In this document: in pieces, positions 32,153-41,071 of the stretch | Layout: each line of letters starts with the position of its first letter | How positions within the stretch are numbered: position 1 is the first letter of the stretch | Assembly (NCBI RefSeq): GCF_025457425.1 | Contig: NZ_JAMXIA010000001.1 | Span: 1,736,001 to 1,800,000, forward strand | Source: Chryseobacterium foetidum | GTDB lineage: Bacteria > Bacteroidota > Bacteroidia > Flavobacteriales > Weeksellaceae | Direction of reading: 5' to 3' | DNA: 64,000 nucleotides | Program-made: the position numbers and the translations under genes | Notes under the pieces: model-generated | Database searches by the model: none | The model's input: the letters and a program-made list of their open reading frames with translations, nothing else | Told to the model about the DNA's origin: nothing

Positions 32153-32183
32153 CAAATGTAAGCACTATTTTTCTAATACTCAA
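32153..32183 (-). promoter_or_regulatory. metK promoter
   Basis: On the minus strand TTG (32183-32181), a 20-bp gap, then TACATTTG (32160-32153). Both elements fit the Bacteroidota consensus, and the start site would fall at about 32146, just ahead of the riboswitch. Confidence 0.78.
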
Positions 32184-32211
32184 AACTTTTGACTTTGAAA
32201 ATAAATGAAAA

Positions 32212-32233
32212 AAATCAGACTTTCATCTGATTT
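32212..32233 (-). terminator. intrinsic terminator of oxyR
   Basis: AAATCAGA / TCTGATTT stem with a 6-base loop; on the minus strand a T-run follows. It starts 7 bp after the oxyR stop. Confidence 0.8.
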
Positions 32234-32239
32234 CTAATT

Positions 32240-33190
32240 CTATTGCGGCTTAATACTCACATAATCTTTCGGATTTTCGTAGTAATTAAGTTTGTCTTTC
32301 AGTGATTTTTTGATTGAATTCCCCAACTCATCAATGATTTTTTGTTTGAAGGTCGGCTTATAATAGATAATACTGATTTCACGATACGGGAAAGGCTTTT
32401 TGAATTTAAAAACCTTCGTTTTCTGCTCATCTGAAAGTTGGTTTAGGGCAAGCTCAGGCAAAATACTGATTCCTCCCACTTTATCCACCATGTGCACCAA
32501 AGTCTGAATATTTGAAGCAAGGAAATCCAGATTTTTAGGCTTTAAAGTATTTTCCTTTAAATGACAGATGTTTTCAAACTGATTTCTCAAACAGTTACCT
32601 TCCTCCAGAAGCCATACTTTTTCGGTATTCATTTCTTCGGGAACAATAAAGGTATTTTTCTTATTCGCTTCTGTATCTGAGCTGTAAATCATCAACTCTT
32701 CATTGAAAAGAAAATCTTTGTAAAACTCATTGGCATTGTCGTAAGGTGTGGAAATAATTCCCGCATCAAGCTCACCGGATTTTAATGCTTTGATGATATT
32801 TTCCGTCGTCATTTCCTTCACATTCATCTGAATCTTAGGATTTTCCTGTAAGAAATTAAAGATCTCAGTCGGCAAAATAAAAGATGAAACGGTAGGAATA
32901 ATTCCTAAATTTATGGTACCTCCTAAAATATTATTTAATAAATTCGCTTTGTTTTTAAGCTCATTTACACCCTCAATAACTGTCTTGGCTTGGTCTATAA
33001 TTTGCAGTCCAACGTCGGTTGTGCGGATGGGATGTGTGGTTCGGTCGAAGACTTTTACATCCAGTTCATCCTCAAACTTCTGAATCATAGCGCTTAAGGT
33101 CGGTTGGGTAATAAAGCAGGCCTGTGCAGCTTTACCAAAATGTTTGTACTTATCTACAGCGATAAGATATTCCAATTGCTGAATGTTCAT
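32240..33190 (-). CDS. oxyR: hydrogen-peroxide sensor OxyR (LysR family)
   Basis: 316 residues. The LysR helix-turn-helix is at about 1-60 (FGKAAQACFITQPTLSAMIQKFEDELDVKVFDR). In the effector domain Cys200 and Cys209 (GNCLRNQFENIC) have the nine-residue spacing of the E. coli redox pair Cys199/Cys208, so peroxide sensing by a reversible disulfide is expected. It is divergent from katA, the classic target, with 109 bp between the starts. Confidence 0.95.
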   Translation of the reverse strand: MNIQQLEYLIAVDKYKHFGKAAQACFITQPTLSAMIQKFEDELDVKVFDRTTHPIRTTDVGLQIIDQAKTVIEGVNELKNKANLLNNILGGTINLGIIPTVSSFILPTEIFNFLQENPKIQMNVKEMTTENIIKALKSGELDAGIISTPYDNANEFYKDFLFNEELMIYSSDTEANKKNTFIVPEEMNTEKVWLLEEGNCLRNQFENICHLKENTLKPKNLDFLASNIQTLVHMVDKVGGISILPELALNQLSDEQKTKVFKFKKPFPYREISIIYYKPTFKQKIIDELGNSIKKSLKDKLNYYENPKDYVSIKPQ

Positions 33191-33210
33191 TCGATTAATA
33201 TTATCTATTA

Positions 33211-33218
33211 CAAAGATA
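33211..33218 (-). promoter_or_regulatory. -7 box for oxyR
   Basis: TATCTTTG on the minus strand fits TAnnTTTG and lies 20 bp upstream of the oxyR start. No good -33 TTG was found. Confidence 0.4.
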
Positions 33219-33226
33219 TGACGTTT

Positions 33227-33260
33227 TTGGTTTAGTAAATTAAAAATTCATCTAAATTTG
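33227..33260 (+). promoter_or_regulatory. katA promoter
   Basis: TTG at 33227-33229 and TAAATTTG at 33253-33260, with a 23-bp gap, at the long end of known spacing. The start codon follows 39 bp on. OxyR would be expected to bind between the two divergent promoters. Confidence 0.6.
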
Positions 33261-33299
33261 AATCTAAAAAATGAAATTATAACTACAAATCATAAATAA

Positions 33300-34787
33300 A
33301 TGGATACTAAAAAGTTAACCACAGGAAGTGGAGCTCCTTATTTCGAGCACCAGGATTCACAAACTGTAGGAGCAAGAGGTCCTGTTTTGCTTCAGGATTT
33401 TATTTTGCAGGAGAACCTTGCTCATTTCGTACGAGAAAGAATTCCTGAAAGAATTGTGCACGCCAAAGGCAGCGGTGCGTACGGAAAATTCACAGTGACT
33501 CACGATATTTCAAAATATACAAAAGCGAAACTTTTTTCTCAGGTTGGCAATTCATGTAAAATGTTTGCAAGATTTTCTACAGTAGGTGGTGAGAAAGGTA
33601 GTGCCGATACAGCAAGAGACCCAAGAGGTTTTGCCTTAAAATTTTATACTGAAGACGGCAACTGGGATCTGGTTGGAAACAATACACCCGTTTTCTTCAT
33701 CAAAGATGCCAAAAAATTTCCGGATTTCATCCATACTCAAAAGAGAGTGCCTAAAACCAATCTGAAAAGTGCTACGATGATGTGGGACTTCTGGAGCTTA
33801 AATCCTGAATCTCTGCATCAGGTTTTAATTTTAATGTCAGACCGTGGTACACCCTACGGTTTCAGACACATGCACGGTTTTGGATCACATACTTTCTCAA
33901 TGATTAATGCCGGCAACGAAAGAACATGGGTTAAATTCCATCTTCTTACAAAACAGGGAATTAAAAACTTCTCTAATGAAGAAGCGGTGAAAATGGCAGG
34001 CGAAAATCCTGATTTTGCTCAGGAAGATCTTTGTAATGCAATTGACAACGGCGATTTCCCGAAATGGACGATGTATATTCAAACGATGACCGAAGCTCAG
34101 GCCAACGAGTTCCGCTGGAATCCTTTCGACATCACAAAAGTTTGGTCACATGACGATTTCCCTCTAATTGAAGTCGGAGAAATGGAATTAAATGAAATTC
34201 CTGTCAATTATTTTGCCCACGTTGAACAGTCAATATTCTCACCAAGTAATTTAATAAACGGAATCAGTTTCTCACCTGACAAAATGCTTCAGGGAAGACT
34301 TTTCTCTTATCCTGATGCCCACCGTTACAGAGTTGGGGTAAATGCACATCATCTTGAAGTCAACCGTTGTCCGTTTGCCGTAAACAATTACCAGCGCGAC
34401 GGTTTTATGGCAGATTCAAGTCATTATCAGGACAAACCGAATTATCATCCCAACAGTTTCGATGACATCAAACCAGATTCAAACTATAAAAACTTTGAGT
34501 ACGAACTGGACAGCAATCACGTTGCGAATTACAACCGAAACGAAAATGATGATGATCACTACACTCAGCCCGGCTTACTTTACACCAAAGCAATGAAGCA
34601 GGAAGACCGTGACAAACTCATTCATAATATCATCGAAAGCATGAAAGGAATCGATGGACCGAAGAAAGACGAGATCATCAACAGGCAGTTATGTCACTTT
34701 TTCAGAGCCAATATTGAGCTCGGAATGAAGGTAGCATCGGGACTTCAGGTAAGCATTGATGCCAACATGATGAATCACAATAAATAG
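33300..34787 (+). CDS. katA: haem catalase (clade 3, small subunit)
   Basis: 495 residues. Breaks down hydrogen peroxide. Active-site His54 is in RIVHAKGSGAYG, Asn127 in LVGNNTPVFF, and the proximal haem Tyr is in the FSYPDAHRYRVG block (about 337). The size fits clade 3 NADPH-binding catalases. Divergent from oxyR and followed by a strong terminator, it forms its own OxyR-controlled unit. Confidence 0.98.
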   Translation: MDTKKLTTGSGAPYFEHQDSQTVGARGPVLLQDFILQENLAHFVRERIPERIVHAKGSGAYGKFTVTHDISKYTKAKLFSQVGNSCKMFARFSTVGGEKGSADTARDPRGFALKFYTEDGNWDLVGNNTPVFFIKDAKKFPDFIHTQKRVPKTNLKSATMMWDFWSLNPESLHQVLILMSDRGTPYGFRHMHGFGSHTFSMINAGNERTWVKFHLLTKQGIKNFSNEEAVKMAGENPDFAQEDLCNAIDNGDFPKWTMYIQTMTEAQANEFRWNPFDITKVWSHDDFPLIEVGEMELNEIPVNYFAHVEQSIFSPSNLINGISFSPDKMLQGRLFSYPDAHRYRVGVNAHHLEVNRCPFAVNNYQRDGFMADSSHYQDKPNYHPNSFDDIKPDSNYKNFEYELDSNHVANYNRNENDDDHYTQPGLLYTKAMKQEDRDKLIHNIIESMKGIDGPKKDEIINRQLCHFFRANIELGMKVASGLQVSIDANMMNHNK

Positions 34788-34810
34788 TTTACGTTTCAAA
34801 ATAAACTGTT

Positions 34811-34846
34811 AAAAGTGGAAAAAAATTACATTTTTCCACTTTTTTA
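34811..34846 (+). terminator. intrinsic terminator of katA
   Basis: AAAAGTGGAAAAA / TTTTTCCACTTTT stem with a 7-base loop, followed by TTTATT. The A-rich start would let it work in both directions. Confidence 0.88.
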
Positions 34847-34891
34847 TTAAAAAAATTTATAATTTGCGTATTCTTAAATGATTAAGCCAAA

Positions 34892-35659
34892 ATGACGTTC
34901 GAAAACATTATTGTAGACAGAGAAGATAAAATTTCAGTAATTACAATCAACAGACCCGCGAGCCTTAACGCCCTGAATGCCAAGACAATTCAGGAACTAA
35001 GTGAGGCATTTGACAGTCTTGACAAAGATGCTGATGTACGCGTAATTATTATTACAGGAAGTGGTGAAAAGTCTTTTGTAGCTGGAGCTGACATTAAAGA
35101 ATTCACAGATTTTAGACAAAAAGAAGCAGAAGAATTAGCGAGAAACGGTCACAATTCTCTTTTCAATAAAATCGAAAACCTTTCAAAACCTGTAATCGCT
35201 GCGGTGAATGGTTTTGCACTCGGAGGTGGCTTGGAACTTGCAATGGCCTGCCACATCAGATATGCATCAGAAAATGCAAAACTTGGGCTGCCTGAGGTGA
35301 CTTTAGGTTTAATTCCCGGTTATGGAGGAACGCAGAGACTTCCGAAACTGGTAGGAAAAGGTCTGGCTAACGAAATGATCTTTTCAGCGAAAATGATCAC
35401 GGCGCAGAGAGCCAAAGAAATCGGCCTTGTGAATGAGGTTTACACAATAGAAGAATTATTAAATAAAACGAAAGAACTTGCAAAAACTATTGCCAACAAC
35501 TCGCCAATGGCGATTGCAAAAGCGATAAGTGCGGTAAATCTTTCAGATACAGACAGAGGATTTGATACCGAAATTCAATATTTCGGAGAGGTTTTTGAGT
35601 TGGACGACAAAAAAGAAGGGGTAGCTGCCTTTCTTGAAAAAAGAAAACCCAACTTTTAA
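34892..35659 (+). CDS. enoyl-CoA hydratase/isomerase (crotonase family)
   Basis: 255 residues. The oxyanion-hole segments FVAGADIKEF (residues about 65-74) and GFALGGGLELAMACHIRYA are present, and the acid-base pair of classical hydratases is in the PEVTLGLIPGYGGTQRL block. It hydrates trans-2-enoyl-CoA in fatty-acid or aromatic degradation. Near neighbours are unrelated (dCMP deaminase, xerD), so the pathway cannot be told. A TTTATAATTTG sequence about 45 bp upstream is close to, but not exactly, the -7 consensus. Confidence 0.92.
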   Translation: MTFENIIVDREDKISVITINRPASLNALNAKTIQELSEAFDSLDKDADVRVIIITGSGEKSFVAGADIKEFTDFRQKEAEELARNGHNSLFNKIENLSKPVIAAVNGFALGGGLELAMACHIRYASENAKLGLPEVTLGLIPGYGGTQRLPKLVGKGLANEMIFSAKMITAQRAKEIGLVNEVYTIEELLNKTKELAKTIANNSPMAIAKAISAVNLSDTDRGFDTEIQYFGEVFELDDKKEGVAAFLEKRKPNF

Positions 35660-35690
35660 ACTTAGGATTACCTAATTATTTCAAAAAACG

Positions 35691-36119
35691 ATGAAGATGT
35701 ACAGTAAGTTTGATAAAGCTTATCTAAAAATGGCTCAGGAATGGGCAAAACTATCTTACTGTAAAAGAAAACAGGTAGGAGCAATCATTGTGAAAGACAG
35801 AATGATCATTTCGGATGGCTACAACGGTACACCATCAGGATTTGAAAACTGCTGCGAAGACGGGAACGGGAAAACGCACTGGTATGTTCTGCATGCCGAA
35901 GCCAATGCCATCCTTAAACTTGCAGGGTCTACACAATCTGCAAAGGGCTCTACACTTTATCTCACACTTTCGCCATGTAAAGAATGCAGCAAGCTGATTT
36001 TACAGGCCGGAATTGAGAAACTGGTGTACATCGACGCATACTCAGATGATGAGGGAATTGCGTTTTTAAGAAATCATAATATTGAAATAATACAGGTAAG
36101 TGAAGATGATTTAAATTAA
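35691..36119 (+). CDS. dCMP deaminase family protein (ComE-like)
   Basis: 142 residues. The zinc site is HAEANAI (His, catalytic Glu) with PCKEC further on, and GYNGTPSGFENCCEDG is typical of dCMP deaminases. It converts dCMP to dUMP for thymidylate synthesis. It stands 31 bp after the crotonase gene and 24 bp before xerD, in one direction, so an operon is likely but not proven. Confidence 0.92.
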   Translation: MKMYSKFDKAYLKMAQEWAKLSYCKRKQVGAIIVKDRMIISDGYNGTPSGFENCCEDGNGKTHWYVLHAEANAILKLAGSTQSAKGSTLYLTLSPCKECSKLILQAGIEKLVYIDAYSDDEGIAFLRNHNIEIIQVSEDDLN

Positions 36120-36143
36120 AAAAAACAATTAAAAAACACACAA

Positions 36144-37058
36144 ATGACTTGGGAAGAAAAAATTAAGGATTTTGAAATATTTCTTCGTTTTGAAAGAAAT
36201 TTTTCAGAAAACACACTCGACGCCTACGTACGCGACATCAAAAAACTAAAAGATTATTCTGAAGAATCTTTGGAAAATACGGGACCTGACAGAATCAGCT
36301 ATGAAAATCTGCAGGAATATATTTTCAGACTCAGCAAACAGAAATTCAGCGAAAGATCACAGGCAAGATGGATCTCATCGATAAAAGCATTTTTCAGATA
36401 TTTACTGGAAGATGAAGTGAGAGATGACAACCCTTCCGCTTTACTTGAAGGCCCAAAACTGGGACTTTATCTGCCTGACACTTTAAGTCTTACAGACATC
36501 AATAAAATTATCGAGGCAATTGAAATTTCTTCCAAAACAGGGAAAAGAAATCACTGCATTATTGAAGTACTGTACGGATGCGGACTTCGTGTATCTGAAC
36601 TGATTGATATTAAAATTTCCAATATCAATTTTAAAGAAAACTACATTAAAATAAATGGTAAGGGAGACAAAACGAGATTCGTCCCGTTGGCTCATTACAC
36701 TGCAGATCTTATCAAAGATTATATTCACGAAGTAAGATCTGAATATAAAGTAGCTAAAAAACATGAAGACACGCTGTTTCTGAACAGCCGCGGTACTTCA
36801 ATGTCGAGAGTAATTGTATTTTTAATTATTAAAGAACTGACAGATAAAGCGGGAGTGAGCAAGAAAATTTCACCGCATACTTTCAGGCATTCTTTTGCTA
36901 CACATTTGCTTCAGAATGGTGCTGATCTCAGGTTTATTCAGGAAATGCTGGGACATTCAAGCATCACGACTACTGAAGTGTATACGCATTTGAAAAATGA
37001 AGAATTGAGGGATGTAATTTTGAATTATCACCCGAGAAATGCTAATATTGCACAATGA
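36144..37058 (+). CDS. xerD: tyrosine recombinase XerD/XerC
   Basis: 304 residues. The N-terminal SAM-like core-binding domain (about 1-95) is followed by the catalytic domain with Arg in CGLRVSEL, the HxxR box HTFRHSFATHL, His in LGHSS and the nucleophile Tyr in TEVYTHL. It resolves chromosome dimers at dif with a partner recombinase. The length and the SPHTFRHSFATHLLQNGADLR-type ending fit XerD better than phage integrases. No dif-like site was seen nearby. Confidence 0.93.
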   Translation: MTWEEKIKDFEIFLRFERNFSENTLDAYVRDIKKLKDYSEESLENTGPDRISYENLQEYIFRLSKQKFSERSQARWISSIKAFFRYLLEDEVRDDNPSALLEGPKLGLYLPDTLSLTDINKIIEAIEISSKTGKRNHCIIEVLYGCGLRVSELIDIKISNINFKENYIKINGKGDKTRFVPLAHYTADLIKDYIHEVRSEYKVAKKHEDTLFLNSRGTSMSRVIVFLIIKELTDKAGVSKKISPHTFRHSFATHLLQNGADLRFIQEMLGHSSITTTEVYTHLKNEELRDVILNYHPRNANIAQ

Positions 37059-37570
37059 AAAATCTAACTTTCTGCCCAGGTTGTGGCAACGAAACACTTA
37101 TCTGGGATCAGGAAAAAAAATGGAGCTGCAAAAACTGCAGCTTCGTTCTTTACAATAATGTAGCAGGTGCCGTTGCGGTCGTAATCCGTTGTGGCGATGA
37201 AATATTTCTTACCAAAAGAAATCAGGATCCAAAGAAAGGAAAACTGGACATGGCCGGCGGATTTATCGACCCTAAAGAATCTGCCGAAAACACATGCAAA
37301 AGAGAATTGTACGAGGAACTGAAACTCAATATCGATGTTTCAAAACTAAAATATCTGGCGAGTCTTCCAAACGTTTATCAATACAAAGAAATTGACTACA
37401 ACACAATTGATCTTTTCTTTGAATACAGTGTAACCGAAAAGTTTGCCGTAGATCTTGAAATCTCTGAAATTTCTGACACAGTATGGATTCCTTTAAATGA
37501 AATCAATCCCGATGATATCGCTTTTGATTCTCAGAAAAAGTTTCTTGAAACGTACATCAAAAACTTTTAA
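37055..37570 (+). CDS. NUDIX hydrolase with N-terminal zinc ribbon
   Basis: 171 residues. Two Cys pairs (FCPGCG, SCKNCS) form a zinc ribbon in the first 30 residues, followed by a NUDIX domain with box GGFIDPKESAENTCKRELYEEL (positions about 68-90; RELYEEL gives the metal-binding glutamates). It removes nucleoside-diphosphate-linked groups; substrate unknown. NudC-like NADH hydrolases have the same ribbon plus NUDIX order, but the SQPWPFPxS motif of NudC is not visible here. Its start overlaps the xerD stop by 4 bp (ATGA). Confidence 0.9.
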   Translation: MKNLTFCPGCGNETLIWDQEKKWSCKNCSFVLYNNVAGAVAVVIRCGDEIFLTKRNQDPKKGKLDMAGGFIDPKESAENTCKRELYEELKLNIDVSKLKYLASLPNVYQYKEIDYNTIDLFFEYSVTEKFAVDLEISEISDTVWIPLNEINPDDIAFDSQKKFLETYIKNF

Positions 37571-38029
37571 TTAAAACTTACCGGCTTTTAAAACAGACTC
37601 AAAATAATTTTTGAGTATTGTCTGCTGTGCTGGTGTAAGGTTGGCTTCATCATGATAAACACTGTATCCCGGAAGGGGCATGGTTTTGTTTTGAATGGTT
37701 TGAACGGATTTTTGCAACATACTTTTTTTAAGGTCGGAATTATAAGATTTCCAGACTGAAAAATTGAGATGTCTTCTGCCGTCGTTCACGTGAGATTTTA
37801 TTGACCATGAAACAGGCGCAATCTGTGCATATTTTGGGTAAACTGTTTCATCTGAATGACAGTCGTAGCAGGCATTTTTTATCAGCACAGCCACTTCAGC
37901 AGGTGTGTTTTGCACAGTCACAAAATTAAGCTTTTGATCTACCGGTTTATTAACCTTATCGATCGGAATAAACTGAATCAGAGCAAAACCTACCAAAATC
38001 CAAAAGAATACTTTTTTAGCTGTTTTCAT
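37571..38029 (-). CDS. haem-binding domain protein (cytochrome-like)
   Basis: 152 residues. An N-terminal membrane segment (KVFFWILVGFALIQFIPI) anchors it, and the CYDCHSDET motif (residues about 53-61) is a CxxCH c-type haem site. The following YPKYAQIAPVSWSIKSHVNDGRRHLNFSVW is the Haem_bd domain often fused to or found beside peroxidases and cytochromes. It probably faces the periplasm. Its start codon shares one base with the stop of the Big_5 lipoprotein upstream, so both are translated together. Electron partner unknown. Confidence 0.85.
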   Translation of the reverse strand: MKTAKKVFFWILVGFALIQFIPIDKVNKPVDQKLNFVTVQNTPAEVAVLIKNACYDCHSDETVYPKYAQIAPVSWSIKSHVNDGRRHLNFSVWKSYNSDLKKSMLQKSVQTIQNKTMPLPGYSVYHDEANLTPAQQTILKNYFESVLKAGKF

Positions 38030-39786
38030 TATCTTCTGTCTTGAAGATTCAGGTTAGTATCATTCTGCAAACGTCCTCCGGTACCGGTACGGTTCAGCGG
38101 ATTAACCGTCTGTTCTTTTTCCACTGGAGCTGCCGGTTTTATCGCTTCTAAATCCAATGTCTTTGTATCTTTCAAATCCCAGTTTTCAATGGAATCCCAA
38201 AGCGGACGTGAAAGAGCCAGTTTGTAATAAGCATAGGCATCTTCGGCAAACGTTTCATTCCTAAAATCAGCAGGATCCCAGAATTTATTTCCGTTGTTAT
38301 CTACCAGAATTCTTACGATGTATTCGCCGGGTTTCACAATATCAAACTTGACTTCAGAGCCTGATGTGTATTTCGAGTATGTAACTTTTTCACCGGAATC
38401 TAAGAGCTGAATCCAGTAGCTGGTTGCCGGAGCATTGACAAGTTTAAAGGTCAGACTTCCGTAGTTTTCTATTTTATCTGCTTCAAAGTCAAACCTTTTT
38501 GAATCTGCATTTTTCTCATAATACGATAAAACAGTGGTTTTAGGAACGGTAAGAGAATATTTTTTACCTTCTTTAAAATCAGAATTAATCAGAATTTCAT
38601 AAGGATTGGTTTCGGAGATTCTGGCTGTGAAATTCTGCGAAATACTATCCGATTTCAAGGTCCACTTTTCAGGCTGAATTTTATCTACAATATAATTGGA
38701 AATAATCTTAAAATCTGATTTTGGAGCCAGTAGATTACCACCGATACCGTTTTCCACAGACATTTTATTCTTCGTATTATACTTGTAGAAAAGCGATGCG
38801 TTAAAAAGCGAATCTTTAATCACACCCGCATCATAGGTAAACTTCAGATTTTCTGTAATTCCCTGCCCGATTTCATTTTTTACGGCATCAAACCAGATTT
38901 TTACCGTATCAGATTTTGGCTTGTGGGTTATTTTGAAATCTTTCATTTTTTCGCTCAGCGGGTTTACTTTTACCGAATCCGGATTGCCTTCAAAAGTCAT
39001 CAGAATTCCGCCCGGCATTTCTTTCATTTCAAGATATTTCACAGGCTTTTTGGAAGGATACATTCTTAAATTTAAACCTGAAATAGATTTCTCTATAACA
39101 ACTTCTTCTTTCTGGAAAGCAATTTTCTCCTTTCCGGGATCATAGACAGAATTGGTGTTTTCATCTTCAAAGGCGATGATTTTGTATCTGCCGGGAGAGA
39201 GATAATTCAGTTCGTAATAGCCATCATCGTCTACTCTTGAAATGTAGTAAGGTTTTTCGCGGTAGTTTATGGTGTCTGAAACTTTATACAGACCCACTAC
39301 TTTTTTGTTTTCAGAAGTGGCCGTTTTCCTGATGGCCATTCCATCTTTCACTTCACCGGAAATGTAGAGATCATCCAGCTTTTCGCCTGTTGAGAAAGCG
39401 AAATTGTAGTACCTTAGAATATTGGATTCGTTGTTATCTGCAATGGAGTTTCCGAAGTTGAAATTGTAGGTGGTATTGGCCTGTAAAGTATCTGTCCACT
39501 GAATCAGAAGCGATGTATTGGCAATATTGGAAGGCAGAATTCTCTTGATACTTTTGATGGGCGGAGAGATAATCAGATTTTTATTGATGTCTTTCAGCGT
39601 GATGTATTCATCAAAATCTATCCTTAATTCTTTAATATTTCTTGAAACATTAACTCTTGTCGTATCGATATTTGAACCGATAACGTTCGGCGCCAATGTA
39701 TCTTTAGAACCACCGATTGGCGAGCCCACTCTTGCACAGGAATGCAACAGAAAAAGCACCGTTAAAAATAAAAAAATTCTTTTCAT
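38029..39786 (-). CDS. Ig-like (Big_5) domain lipoprotein
   Basis: 585 residues. The signal peptide ends in LLHSC (lipidation at about Cys17). RVGSPIGGSKDTLAPNVIGSN starts a Big_5-type domain with repeated Ig-like strands (LRIDFDEYITLKDIN, LIQWTDTLQANTTYNFNFGNS). A later SPGRYKIIAFEDENTNSVYDPGKEKIAF segment looks like a SdrD-B/prealbumin-like fold, repeated near residue 490 (VRILVDNNGNKFWDPADF). Such lipoproteins sit on the cell surface or inside the outer membrane; function is unknown. The 3' end adjoins the haem-binding gene. Confidence 0.85.
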   Translation of the reverse strand: MKRIFLFLTVLFLLHSCARVGSPIGGSKDTLAPNVIGSNIDTTRVNVSRNIKELRIDFDEYITLKDINKNLIISPPIKSIKRILPSNIANTSLLIQWTDTLQANTTYNFNFGNSIADNNESNILRYYNFAFSTGEKLDDLYISGEVKDGMAIRKTATSENKKVVGLYKVSDTINYREKPYYISRVDDDGYYELNYLSPGRYKIIAFEDENTNSVYDPGKEKIAFQKEEVVIEKSISGLNLRMYPSKKPVKYLEMKEMPGGILMTFEGNPDSVKVNPLSEKMKDFKITHKPKSDTVKIWFDAVKNEIGQGITENLKFTYDAGVIKDSLFNASLFYKYNTKNKMSVENGIGGNLLAPKSDFKIISNYIVDKIQPEKWTLKSDSISQNFTARISETNPYEILINSDFKEGKKYSLTVPKTTVLSYYEKNADSKRFDFEADKIENYGSLTFKLVNAPATSYWIQLLDSGEKVTYSKYTSGSEVKFDIVKPGEYIVRILVDNNGNKFWDPADFRNETFAEDAYAYYKLALSRPLWDSIENWDLKDTKTLDLEAIKPAAPVEKEQTVNPLNRTGTGGRLQNDTNLNLQDRR

Positions 39787-39811
39787 GAATATATTTGCGC
39801 AAAAATACTCA

Positions 39812-41071
39812 TTATTCTCCTAAAATTTCAGTTCCATTTTTCAGAGAGTCCTGATTTTCATTCATTATGTGGTGCAGCTTGTCTTTCTGAGGTGGAAAAT
39901 CTTCGAAAAGACCAGCTAAAGCGAGCGCAGTATACACTCTTCCAGAATACTTATTTCCGATAGCGACAATCGTTACTTTGGATTTCAGTAAATGGGCAAA
40001 AACTGAGTTTGTTCCGTGCCACCAGCCGTTGTGGTAGGTCAGTTTTTCACCGTTATCAAAAATTTTCATTCTGAAACCTAAACCGTAATTATTCTGTCCG
40101 GCCTTTTCGTTGCTGTACGGTTCAAAAATCATGTTTTTCAATTCAGGTTTAAGGAAATCTTTTGAGAATAATGCTTTTGAAAAATTATAAAGATCTCTCG
40201 GCGTGGTGTAGACATTTTTATCTCCATAAATGAGATCCAGACGGTCCAAAGGATACAGCCTGTTTCCGCCAAAATAGAAAGATTGTGAAGCGGTAGGAAT
40301 ATCTTTTTCCTCAAAAATATAGGAATGCTGCATTTTTAAAGGTGCGAAAACCATTTCTTTCATCGCTTTCGGGAAAGGAGTTTTGGTCACTTTCTCAATG
40401 ATCAAAGCCAAAAGTGCGTAGTTGGTATTGCAATACATAAATCCGGTGTCGGTATCTCTTGCCAGCTCGGGTTTGTATTTTATGAGCATGTTGAGCACAT
40501 CCTGATTCGTGATGTAATTTTTGGAAAGCTCTGCGGGTGCAGGTTTAATTTTATCGATGAAATATTCGTATTTGGGAAGCCCGCTTCTTTGATCCAGCAA
40601 TGTTTGTATGGTCACATTGGGGTAAGGGAAACCGGGGAAATGATCTGTTAAATGATCCGTCAGCTTTAGTTTTCCGGCTTCAATTAATTTTAAAACCGCC
40701 ATCGCCGTCATGGTTTTTGAAACAGAAGCCACATGAAGCGGAGTATCTTTATTGATGGGATTCTGATTTCCTTCTCTTGCAAAACCTCTGTAGCCTTCGA
40801 AGAGAATTTCATCACCTTTGGCGACCAGAATTCCACCACTCAGGTTGCCTCTGTCCCAAACCTTGTCGTAATATCCTTTGATGTATTGAATCGTAGCATC
40901 TTTACCGGAAAGGTAAGAATCTTCTTTGCTGAAAACCTCATCTAAATTGACATTTCCATAATTGGGAAGTTCGGAAGAGTATGCCTGTGCCTCCTTCTTT
41001 TCGGATTTATTTTTACATGAAATATTCAACAAAAAGACGGTTGCCGCCAGTAGCAATTTAAACTTCCTCAT
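39812..41071 (-). CDS. serine hydrolase (class C beta-lactamase / D-Ala-D-Ala peptidase-like) lipoprotein
   Basis: 419 residues from the ATG at 41071; a TTG two codons upstream is less likely. Lipobox LLNISC near residue 20. The catalytic S-x-x-K is SVSKTMTAMAVL, the Y-x-N motif is YCNTNYALLA and the third box is HNGWWHG, where class C enzymes have KTG. Family members hydrolyse amides, esters or peptidoglycan stems; here the HxG box suggests an esterase or peptidase rather than a true lactamase. It has the same direction as the Big_5 gene 26 bp downstream. Confidence 0.88.
   Translation of the reverse strand: MRKFKLLLAATVFLLNISCKNKSEKKEAQAYSSELPNYGNVNLDEVFSKEDSYLSGKDATIQYIKGYYDKVWDRGNLSGGILVAKGDEILFEGYRGFAREGNQNPINKDTPLHVASVSKTMTAMAVLKLIEAGKLKLTDHLTDHFPGFPYPNVTIQTLLDQRSGLPKYEYFIDKIKPAPAELSKNYITNQDVLNMLIKYKPELARDTDTGFMYCNTNYALLALIIEKVTKTPFPKAMKEMVFAPLKMQHSYIFEEKDIPTASQSFYFGGNRLYPLDRLDLIYGDKNVYTTPRDLYNFSKALFSKDFLKPELKNMIFEPYSNEKAGQNNYGLGFRMKIFDNGEKLTYHNGWWHGTNSVFAHLLKSKVTIVAIGNKYSGRVYTALALAGLFEDFPPQKDKLHHIMNENQDSLKNGTEILGE

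Noticed and set aside
32011..32190. SAM-I (S-box) riboswitch before metK
   Set aside because: The element is only about 50 nt, lacks the kink-turn and four-way junction of SAM-I, and fits SAM-II motifs instead.
36144..37058. Phage or integron integrase
   Set aside because: Length, motif order and housekeeping neighbours fit XerD; no attachment site, cassettes or phage genes around it.
39812..41071. Class C beta-lactamase resistance gene
   Set aside because: The third box is HNG/HxG instead of KTG, and it is a lipoprotein with general serine hydrolase features; resistance function is not supported.
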